Of a stretch of 41,155 bases of DNA, positions 20,402 to 28,879 are shown piece by piece (positions within the stretch are counted from its first letter, which is position 1; every line of letters starts with the position of its first letter). The position numbers and the translations under genes were made by a program. Below the pieces are notes generated by a model. It worked only from the letters and a program-made list of their open reading frames with translations, searched no databases and was not told the origin of the DNA. The stretch is from Neonectria sp. B-13 (Eukaryota > Ascomycota > Sordariomycetes > Hypocreales > Nectriaceae): NCBI GenBank assembly GCA_002682825.1, contig NOKP01000065.1:28543-69697 (forward strand), given 5' to 3'.

Positions 20402-21524
20402 GTGTTGTTCGAGAAGAGGGCAAGTTGGTAGTCGAATGTCAGCTCTTCGTCTGGCCTTATGTTTCTAAGTGCTTTGATGGTTATGTGTGATTAATGAACC
20501 GCGTCATATTTCTCTTGGTTGTATCAAATACGAGGTATTCAGCAAAAGATGCAAAGAAAATGGTCTACGTGAGAAGGTCAGCAAACAAACAAAGCTCTGA
20601 CCATCCACTACAGTACACTTACCCTACGGTCCCTCTCAATCACGAGCATTCTCTGTCTGCACTCCTCCTCGGTGATTATTTCACCGATGTATTCCGTGAT
20701 GAGCTCATCAGGCTTGATAACCTTGCTGCTGCTGATTCCGAATCCCCGGCTCGACGTTTTGATTACATTGACGTCCATGGGATTCCCATTGGCATGAGCC
20801 AACAAATTAGCCAGCTCCTGATTTGTGCATCCATCTTAAATTCGGTTAGCAAAGGACTGTAGACACAAACATTAATAAACTGTACTTCTAGTCAGATTGG
20901 CCCAGGCCGGCCACGATGGGTCACTTGGCTTTACAACGTAAAAGTTTTCGCCGGGTGGTTGCGGAGCTGTCTGTCTGCTCGAAATGGGTTTCCTTGGAAC
21001 TGGAAGTTGGGACCTTGCAATTCGAGTTTGGTCTCCTTGATTGTTGTTCAACGGTTGAAGGGACTTGGCGCTTAGATATCTAAGATTCAGACCGCCAATA
21101 GTTGGGCGGCTACGGCGGTCCCTTGTGGGCCATGATGAGACTCGGGCAGCTTTAAGAGACAGAGCTTTACCTGGTTGACCATCGGAAGCAAGACCCCTGA
21201 CGTTTGAGTTCTGTAAGATTTCACAATGATCCATTTCTCTGGGTAGTTCTTTGCTGTCGGCAGGTCTCTGAGTTGTAGCGGAGGCCGTGTCATTCTGGAG
21301 GTATGTGACGGTAGGAGGCTTATCTACCTCGGAGTCTCCTTCAACAGCCAGCTCCCTAATGTTGACCAATAATCCAGCAACATCTGTCGGGAAGGATTTT
21401 TCACTTCATCCACTGGCGCCCTATGATTGCCAACGTTATCTTTCCCGGGGGCGTTTGTTGAATAGGGAAGCCGGGCCGTGTCAATGACTGAGGGTGCTCT
21501 GTTGTTGATGGGTGTGAACTCCAT
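20402..21524 (-). pseudogene. AWS-SET histone methyltransferase remnant (SET2/ASH1 class)
   Basis: Pieces in order on the minus strand: a low-complexity N-terminal part (21524 to about 20876, at least one frame change near 21370); GCTNQELANLL, the end of an AWS zinc region; the SET core VIKTSSRGFGISSSKVIK and ITEYIGEIITEEECRQRM (about 20830-20625); a donor-like GGTAAGTG; VFDTTKRNMTRFINH near 20490-20535, then a stop; and PDEELTFDYQL near 20420-20455. Between FINH and EELTF the family has HSCxPNC and about 25 further residues; here that stretch is cut to a few codons with a frameshift. The SAM-binding NHS/C core is thus lost. Functional members methylate histone H3 lysines. This remnant ends where the Pkr1 core begins. 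Confidence 0.72.
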
Positions 21525-22192
21525 CTTTTAGGACCGTTTAGTACGAAGTATGAGGGACCAGCTAAGAAAACGGACGAGAAGTGCTGGAAAGAAAATGGAG
21601 AGAAAGATTTCCCAGACGTGGGAATGCTCTGGGCCATAGATGAACCAACAGCTTGAAGGCGATCGATAGAAGGAACCAGGCTGAGGTCCTGTTGATTTGA
21701 TCTAAAATAGTGGCATGCTTAGCACTGGTTGCCTTCAGGTTGTTCGCGGGTGGCTATCCCCAGTCGCTGAACATGAGAGTGCTGCATGAGGCGTGGCGAT
21801 AACAGGAGACTGCAGGAGGATGGCGGACATAGCGTATTATATGCCATGGCTCCCATTGGAACGGCGCCCAGGCGCCGCAATAAAATCAGCGCCCGGGCGC
21901 CGCGATAAGATTTTAGCGGGTCACGGTGTGTGTTCATTGGCCAGCAGCTGTATCATCATAATCGTCCCTAATTTTCCCCCTTTTCCATCCAAAATCCTCC
22001 TGATCTTGATCTATCTGTTTCGATAGCTACCCCGGGTCATTCAGACCTGGCGCAATGAGCGCCTCAGCTGAGGTACCGCTCATGGCTTCCACTTTTCGAC
22101 AACCCATTTCGTCCCTGCCGATTGTTTACCCCCAGAAGGCGAGTACAAGTCTCGCGATGAGCTAATTATCCATCCCACAGTAGGATGCAGGT
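21525..22192. other. Gap with a GC-rich tandem palindrome
   Basis: About 670 bp without a supported gene. The only structure seen is the pair of 23-bp repeats at 21864-21911, listed separately. Confidence 0.4.
21864..21911. repeat. Two 23-bp direct repeats, each with a GCGCCC/GGCGC palindrome
   Basis: 21864-21886 and 21889-21911 match at all but three positions. Each begins with a palindromic GC block (GCGCCCGGGCGC in the second) followed by an A/T-rich half, ATAAAAT or ATAAGAT. Each copy can form a hairpin. The function is unknown. Confidence 0.75.
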
Positions 22193-22348
22193 TGTTGAAA
22201 TGAGAAGATCTTTTTTCTTGCTTAATTCATACTAGATGTGCAGTAGGGGAACCACTGTTTATGTACAGGCACGATATCTTGTAGAATGTTCCTCCTTCTT
22301 CCACACCTTGCCACCGACTCGGTCGCCTCACACTTGTGATCTCCAACA
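22193..22348 (-). repeat. Second copy of the LTR-like repeat, inverted
   Basis: The reverse complement of this segment matches 8441-8592 along its whole length with scattered differences and small indels. It keeps the TG...CA ends (TGTTGGAGATC and CATTTCAACA read on the minus strand). The flanks (CAGGT and GTAGT) are not an exact duplication, so the insertion is older or has recombined. Confidence 0.8.
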
Positions 22349-23248
22349 GTAGTGAACCAGCGTCAGTCCGCTGGACTGAAGACGCCTCCAAGGATAACTG
22401 CTATTCCTCGTTGCACTGCCAATAAGTGGCCCTTCCACCAGACCCTATGGAGGATTGGAAGCTTCTTGCCGGACTGTGAACTCGGACTATTGCAAAAATT
22501 GTATTGCACCATAAACTGGATTGTAATCAAAACAGCTAAACTCTTATTTTTACCGCTCATCTCCACTTTCCTTTTCCTCCTATAGCTCTCCGACCTCTGC
22601 TGAATAGATCACATTACCTCAGGCGAAGGGAACGGATTCCCGTGGACATTCGTCAGCGTGTATGGTTTAGGCATGTCCAGGTATTTGCAGCACAACATCA
22701 AGCACAGGCTGTGATTGGCCACGAGAAGATAGTGCAATTAGGGGCGGGATCATCAGACTAAAATGGGAATGCGGTCCAGTTTTGGGGCCTGGGCGAAAGG
22801 CGGAGTACCCAAACTGGGACCACCCGCGAGACTAAATAGAGCCATCACCACCGAGCTTTCGTCTCACTGGTGAGATTGAAGACATCAAACATGGCCCCCA
22901 TACGGCAAAGTAACATAGACCGACGGCGGGAAAGGGATACGTGCCGCGCGAGACTCTCGGAACACATCTGTATGCCCCTTCCATATTGTCTGGTGAAGTT
23001 GCTGACGCCACTTAGATCGTAAATTAGGCATTGAGACAAGCCCTCTGAGGTCCGTCTCAGTCCTCGCGCCAAGATCCCTATGCCTGGCGAGTCATCCCTG
23101 CCGAAGAAGACTTCTTTTCGCAAATCTTCGCCAAAAACTTGAGTGATCATTCTACTGGCACTTATCGGCTACTATGCAAGGAGTTCGGGAAAACTGTCGA
23201 GGCTGTGTCTTCTAATACACATTGTCTGACCTTAGATTCCATCATGCC
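22349..23248. other. Gene-poor stretch
   Basis: About 900 bp. Short frames such as one on the minus strand at 22845-23150 (about 100 codons) have no recognisable motif. Nothing else stands out. Confidence 0.4.
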
Positions 23249-23640
23249 GGTATGTTAGCTCGTTTCGCTCGGCTGTGAGCTCTTATTTACGTTTCCAGCT
23301 GTCCTCCCCCGTCCCGAGTTTTAGTGTCGTTATCGATACACTGAAAGAAGAAAACGCGAAACTCTCCCAAGAAGTCCATGACTTAAGAAAATAATAGACG
23401 TCGAGATGCAACGGAGACAAGCCACGGAAGTAGAGAATCGTTAGTTACGTAGTACCTAAGAAGGGCTTAATTCCAAATCGAGAATTACTCAGGCCCAGTC
23501 GAGTGCCTCAAGACGAGTATTACAAAGTACTTCCTCGGACTGTACAAGATATTGCATTTACTAGAGGAGTTGAAGAAGGATACAATCGAAGAAAGGACCA
23601 TCAACTGTACTTGAAAATCGATCAGAGCTCTAGGTCCCAC
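23249..23640 (+). pseudogene. Degenerate coding remnant with an intron-like segment
   Basis: ATGCCG is followed directly by GTATGT and, about 49 bp on, by TTTCCAG. Joining these gives a short coiled-coil-like peptide, VIDTLKEENAKLSQEVHDL, broken by TAA near 23392. Protein-like pieces continue in other frames (KIIDVEMQRRQATEVENR and DIAFTRGVEEGYNRRKD). This looks like a decayed gene with several frameshifts. I do not recognise the family. Confidence 0.3.
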
Positions 23641-23649
23641 TTTGAATGA

Positions 23650-23703
23650 TAACAAATAATAAAAGAGAAAGAAAAAGAAAGAAAAAAAGAAAAACAAGAA
23701 AGT
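23650..23703 (+). repeat. A-rich (GAAA)n-type simple repeat
   Basis: About 50 bp made almost only of A and G (AAAGAGAAAGAAAAAGAAAG and similar), a low-complexity tract. Confidence 0.7.
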
Positions 23704-23984
23704 CATAAAGAATTGTCATTTTCATTCTATGATCTTAATTCATCTAGATGTGCAAGTTTCTGAACGGATGGAGAAGCATAGCTTCTCTTCCACCCTACCG
23801 CGTCCCCCGTATTAGCAGCTGCCCCATTCCCCCACACCGTTCCGCTCATGGTCTTTATATATTCGCTGCATGCGGACGAGGGGGATGGCGGCAAGTTATT
23901 CCTGGGCATTCTAGCGCATGCGATCTATTACAATATTCGGGGTCAGCCTGGGAACGACTTAATTGCTCCCAACAAACGCACTAG

Positions 23985-24427
23985 ACAGAAATCGCAACGG
24001 CCGCCGAAAATATGAACCCTGTTGCGGCATTTGATAGAGCCCTCTTCGCGATCAGAAGTCTAGACCTCGAGTCGGGTATGGAAGCTCACATAATAATTCG
24101 CGCAGGGGTAGCTCATCTTCAATGGAATATGGTAGATTGACGATAGTTTAGTCGTATGTTGATTCCCTTAACAGAACGAAGACGAAAGGGCTGAATGTCT
24201 ATTCTTAATACGACGCGACGCTGCTTACGGGGGGGTTGGTCATAGATGCTGCGGTAATGCATCGACTTAAGGACAGTGCAATTTCAACAGAGACAATGGA
24301 ACGTAAATTAACTAACGTCCCAACGGCATGGAGCGGATGGCATGGAGCGGATAGCATTCTGATGGCAGAATTCGCTAGCAGTGACGGTATTGCCGAAGAG
24401 GTAAAGAGGATGATGACCCTAGCATGA
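23985..24427 (+). pseudogene. Unrecognised coding remnant in two frames
   Basis: A protein-like stretch AAENMNPVAAFDRALFAIRS runs in one frame to TGA at 24138-24140. A second, in another frame, has VIDAAVMHRLKDSAISTETM and AWSGWHGADSILMAEF and ends TGA at 24425-24427. The amphipathic composition suggests former coding sequence. I cannot name a family, and the two pieces may not belong together. Confidence 0.28.
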
Positions 24428-24623
24428 CGGCCGTCATCGTTGTGCATCATCTCTAGGTGGGTCGATAGGATTGGGAGATGACCGGTCCGCCCAACGGCGC
24501 ACTCAACTGGCCCATTAATGAGTTTCGCGTGCTATTGACACTGAACATGTATGTCGGGTGGTAGACGCTTACTTCGGAAAGGTCACCGTTGCCATGTTGC
24601 CATTTCAAAGCCGCATGAGTGAC

Positions 24624-25276
24624 GGGAGCCATTAGGTTCACGGGTACCTGTGGATTTAAAGTCCCCACGGGTCCCGTGAAAATGACCAAGTACAGTGCGT
24701 CTCACGTGAAATTGCTGCTCAAGTTGATTTTTAGCACTGGGGAGTTTTCCCCCATCAATACGGAGTACTTACCCCTTGTCTAGAATGGACTGGCCTACCT
24801 GAATATAGGGCATCTTGCTCCTTGGTAGCTCTTTCCATTATGTTCTAGATACCCCCTACGCTTCTTCAATTATGTGTTGGAAGAATTGTCCACGAGCTCT
24901 TCAACGATTAGGGCCTCAATCTATTCGTCCTCTGCCTTGCTCCAGTCCCCTATGGAAGTGGACATATATCCCCTAGTCACCGCGTTCGCCGCGTTTGCAT
25001 TGATCGCCATAAGTATACCATTTTCACGATAGAGGAGGGAATACCAAGAGATGAAGTAGCTATCTCAATTAAAGCGAGCCTCATCATTTTGTAGTACTTA
25101 GCATGTATGACGGATATGAACATGCTGAAGTCATCTACAATGCTGTATAGTGGAGTTACACAGTGTTAACAACTACTTATAGCAGCAATTTCCCGTGAGA
25201 CGCACTGTACTTGGTCATTTTCACGGGACCCGTGGGGACTTTAAATTCACAGGTACCCGTGAACCTAATGGCTCCC
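24624..25276. mobile_element. 653-bp foldback with 96-bp inverted arms
   Basis: Arms 24624-24719 and 25181-25276 are reverse complements with two mismatches, separated by 461 bp without a coding frame. Each arm contains its own hairpin around a TTTAAA centre (24637-24680 and 25220-25263), built from TTCACGGG and CCCGTGAA. No clear target duplication flanks the arms. It could be a foldback or MITE-type non-autonomous element, or an inverted duplication. Confidence 0.72.
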
Positions 25277-27242
25277 ATATGGAAAGTTCTGTGCGCCCTG
25301 GCTTATGCTTGCGGCAACAAGTGGGAGTCTCATGGGGTTCGAATGCTAAATCATGCACTCCAGCACTGCCAAAGCAGCGTTGTGCACCAGAGATAGAGGT
25401 AAAGGGCTCGGTTGAAGGTGATGCTGAGGTGTCTGAATGCGGTGCTGAGGTGTCCTCGGCTGAAGAGACGAGGTTGACGTGATAGGTAGCGGCGCAGGTA
25501 GGGATGGGGCGCTTCTTGGGAGACCGAGCGTTTCCTTGGATACTAAGGAAAAGGACTGCCAGGGTTCAAGAGCAAGGGCTTCTATGAAAGAGTGTTCCTT
25601 GTCTATTCTCTCTAGTCTCTCTGCGCTACCTACGGCGAGTTACTGCGAGTTCATTGTTGTGAGCGAGGTCGAGTGTGAGGACGAGGGCTCCGTGTCGCAT
25701 TGCCGACTACGGCAAAAGGGAACGATCACTCCGCTAATGCGTAGTGATAGCTTGGCTTATACTGAATGTGATACTCCGTCTTTATAGGGGCCTTTCTGGC
25801 GCTTCTGCCAAGGCCTGCTCAAGCGCACCCTCTCTGGCCCAACAAATGTGACATCTCTATCTCCCTCGTACCTGGCCTAGGCATTGAGCCCAGGGAGTTT
25901 CGCCTTTGCGCTTTGACGGATGCGGAGGTGTCGTCTGGCGCGCTACGACTCTACGGGTCACTCAAAGTGGGGAGGGAGTAAAGCCAGTCGGGGCCGAGAC
26001 CGGCCGCTTTGACCTATTCGAGGGAGGAGGTGGAGGCCAAAGCGCGAGAAAAGGAAAGTTCACGCTATGTTTCTAAGAACTAGTAGCTCACGCCTGGGAC
26101 GCTGGGGAGTCACTAAAGCTACGAGAGCATGACATTATCGGTCAATCAGTGCCGTTCTACCAATGCCGACAGCTTTTCTGGCCTGAGGTTCGAAGCCTTG
26201 TCAAGTAACTGTTAGAACAGAGTGACTTTGATAAGAAATAGGGACTATTAAATCTCGGGCGGACATTGAGATTAGCCCTGATAATATAGTGCCTAGCTGT
26301 GTCTGGTTACGATCTGAGTGCGATGATGTGAATAAGGGCTTTACACGTCTTAGTCTGACATCAATCCTAAGATTGTTAATGTGGAAAAAACACGTGCTTC
26401 CAAGTCCGTGCATTAAACAGAACAATCCATAGTTATCACTTGGATCATGTTCTCAGTCTAACCAGTGAAATTAACCTCTCGGGTGACTGGTCGCGTGAAT
26501 ATCATGGTGTCTGCCCGGAGCTTTCCGTGTCGACTTAATGCCGATTCATCCTAGTGTCCTCTGTGCCCCGGGAGGGGGCTTCTTGTTGGGTTTTTGCACT
26601 GCAGCGTACAAATAAAGCGATTGCGGAGGTTCCTTCACAGCCAGCGCCCACCTTGTTGCTAGGGCTATGACGAGGTTGCGGGCTTTCTTGTGCGACAAGG
26701 TAAACTGATGTAAAAGGGAATTGGATTTCCAGGGAGCCCTATGCTCGTTGACGCTTGTTTTAATTTCCCATTTGTTGCGGTTGAGGCCCACTGCGTCACC
26801 TCAGTTCCAGTTCAGAGTGAATGACAACGCGACCTGAAGAGAGACGGGGCTCATTAGGCTGGGCTGGGGCGATGCGCCGGAGGTACGAGGCCAAAGTACC
26901 GCCCCTTCTCTTGCACCGCATGTGAACTGGAAAGGCTGGCAAGTAATATCATGGATCTATGCCGAACAAAAAGAGTCCAGGGGTCTTGCTTTAGGTATCT
27001 GAAGCTAAAGTACGTCCACTGACGTATCTACCTCGTACGAGAAGCCCAAGGCCCAAGGCCTACATGAAAACGGCGGCTTGGGTCTTGTCAAACACCTCCA
27101 CCTGGTGTCTGGTGGGGCGCTCATCATGGCCTGGAGGTAGAGGGCGTGGGGACACTCCCTTTCTCCCTTTCTCCCTGTCCCAGTGGTGTCCTGCATCTTG
27201 CGCCCTGGGTTGCTTCACTTCAGATTACCTTTCACTCTGCGG
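25277..27242. other. Gene-poor stretch
   Basis: About 2 kb. Overlapping frames at 25277-25790 are open but have no recognisable domain, and their composition looks like decayed or non-coding DNA. Nothing else is supported up to the promoter-like region at about 27240. Confidence 0.35.
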
Positions 27243-27248
27243 TATAAA
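27243..27248 (+). promoter_or_regulatory. Possible TATA box
   Basis: TATAAA in the context GCGGTATAAACACC, followed by about 300 bp of C/T/A-rich, G-poor sequence typical of a fungal 5' leader, and then an ATG in a good context at 27550. It suggests a real promoter, but its gene is not clear. Confidence 0.35.
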
Positions 27249-27549
27249 CACCAGACCGACCAGGAATACGAGACGACCAGCGACCTCTCTCTTTCCCACG
27301 AGGAAGTTGTTGACCATTCTCACCATCGACTCATCAAGAACCTATTTAGGCACTCACCATCGCCTCTTTCCAGCTTGTGCTTCCTTGCAATACATCCCGT
27401 GTCACTCAACTCACTCATACAACTACTATCACTACTGCTCGATACTGCTCGACACTCAACACTACCAAATATCACGAACTGAGCCCATCGTACTCAGCTC
27501 TCATCACAACTATTCGAAGCTACTTAAGCTACACCACACCACAATCAAC

Positions 27550-27636
27550 ATGCCTGCTCAACGGCCTTCGCAACTCCCTCCTTGCCCCGGCCCACCTCCC
27601 AGCCGTCCTCTGCCTCCTCTGCCCAAGCGAGGCTAA
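27550..27636 (+). CDS. Possible small proline-rich peptide (28 aa)
   Basis: ATG in context ATCAACATGCC follows a long G-poor leader and a TATA-like box. The peptide, MPAQRPSQLPPCPGPPPSR and nine more residues, is nearly half Pro and ends at TAA in 27634-27636. The same frame reopens after the stop for a further 40 or so codons, so this may be the start of a longer gene broken by a stop, or an upstream ORF. No family is recognised. Confidence 0.28.
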   Translation: MPAQRPSQLPPCPGPPPSRPLPPLPKRG

Positions 27637-28383
27637 GCAGATGGACAACTCCAGCGACGTTCGAACAGCAAACTTCTCTCGCCGGCTCAACCGCTGGGAA
27701 TCATCGGCTTAAGCCTCCGCCTCTTACAACAGCATGACGGTTTTTCCAGACCTTCGAGATGGCGCGCGTGCGCATCTAACTCATTAATCACAACCATATT
27801 AGGTTCTTACGAGCTAGCCTTGACCTGGTCAGTCATCTGCCAATACCACCGGCCCCTCATCTCATCGATTCGGCCGTCGAATCAATCTACCTGCCTCTAC
27901 CGGATCTTCACAAAATCGTCCTGAGCAGCTCACCCAACCCAGGCGCTCACGACCCGGCCACATAGCTGGCCCCTTGCAGCCACACACTTCTTTCGTCCTT
28001 TTTAGCTGGACCGACCTGACTTTTTCAACTTCACTTCTTTGTGTGCCTCTTTCATCACTAGCGCATCACCGTTTTAATACTCCTTAGTCACTATCTAATC
28101 ACCTCACACTTTTCCCCCTTCTCTACTTCGTTTGATCACTATTTGGGATGAATTTGATCCACGGGTTTCAGGAACTGTATCAATAGAGAGGCATTACCAC
28201 GGCGTCTTACACATACACCGCAAGGTCTACTACGTTGGCCATCTTTTTCGCACTACCCTGTGTCACGGTGGTCGCGATGGAAACGAGAGTGGACTTTTTA
28301 ATGATGAACACGTCGGTTGGGAACATAGGATGGGTTTATTTTACCCGTAACTTAGGAGCAAATGGGAGCATGTCCACTGATCA
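27637..28383. other. Stretch after the small ORF
   Basis: About 750 bp, C/T-rich on the plus strand to about 28130. Frames are short. Protein-like stretches after the small ORF (GSYELALTWSVICQYH near 27803-27850) could be further exons of a broken gene. No firm feature. Confidence 0.3.
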
Positions 28384-28647
28384 CTACCAACAATTCAAGT
28401 TTTGGAACAGATATTTGGCAAAGTTGAACAAGGAATCACGGAGCCGGGCCTGTCGGTCTGCATCACCTAAGTCGACGTCGATGTCCTCATCCCCACTAAT
28501 TGGAAGTTCCACGAACTCGAAGAATGCACGCAAAAAGTTGCCCTTGGATTCCTCAGAGCGCGCATACTCGTAAGTGAGCCGGATAAGTTTCACGCGGTCG
28601 TATCCCTTGCTACTGCTGCCATCGGGAACGTCGAAGTGGTTGACCAC
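28384..28647 (-). pseudogene. N-terminal fragment of a fungal HNH-nuclease-type protein
   Basis: Reads HFDVPDGSSSKGYDRVKLIR, then YEYARSEESKGNFLRAFFEF, a sequence ending in acidic SGDEDIDVDLGDAD, and SLFNFAKYLFQNLNCW before TAG. This is the conserved N-terminal segment I associate with a family of fungal proteins carrying an HNH endonuclease domain further on. The HNH part is absent; the frame ends about where it would continue. No ATG begins the frame. It is a relic of about 85 codons. The family assignment is from memory of similar sequences. Confidence 0.55.
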
Positions 28648-28666
28648 AGTGTGGGGAATCTATCTA

Positions 28667-28705
28667 ATGATGTAGATGATATGTAGATGTAGATAGATGT
28701 AGACT
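28667..28705 (+). repeat. (TAGATG)-type microsatellite at the pogo insertion site
   Basis: ATGTAGATG and AGATAGATG words repeat for about 40 bp up to the TA used as the target of pogo copy A. Confidence 0.6.
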
Positions 28706-28706
28706 A

Positions 28707-28797
28707 CCCGTTGGCATTGTGGGGCAAGCCGCCTACCAACCTCGTCCCGAGGTTGGGGCCAAAAACCCTTGTCGGGGACTTTAATCGTTGTCACCCA
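28707..28797 (+). repeat. Left terminal inverted repeat of pogo copy A
   Basis: Exact reverse complement of 31445-31535 over 91 bp. It contains an inner palindrome, CCAACCTCGTCCCGAGGTTGG. Confidence 0.95.
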
Positions 28798-28879
28798 TTT
28801 TTTGCCTCATCGTTACCAAAACACGCCCAAAAACACACCCAAATTGACGAATTTCAAGTATTCATCGCGCAGCATCAAA

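Noticed and set aside
20016..20423. Minus-strand His/Pro/Arg-rich frame of about 135 codons
   Set aside because: It is the alternative frame of the Pkr1-like gene, whose frame carries conserved motifs and membrane segments.
25325..25350. tRNA-like B box (GGTTCGAATGC)
   Set aside because: The word departs from the GGTTCGANTCC consensus, and there is no A box or cloverleaf upstream.
25195..25787. Overlapping open frames of 95-102 codons as genes
   Set aside because: The first begins inside the foldback arm, both lack recognisable motifs, and neither has a convincing start context.
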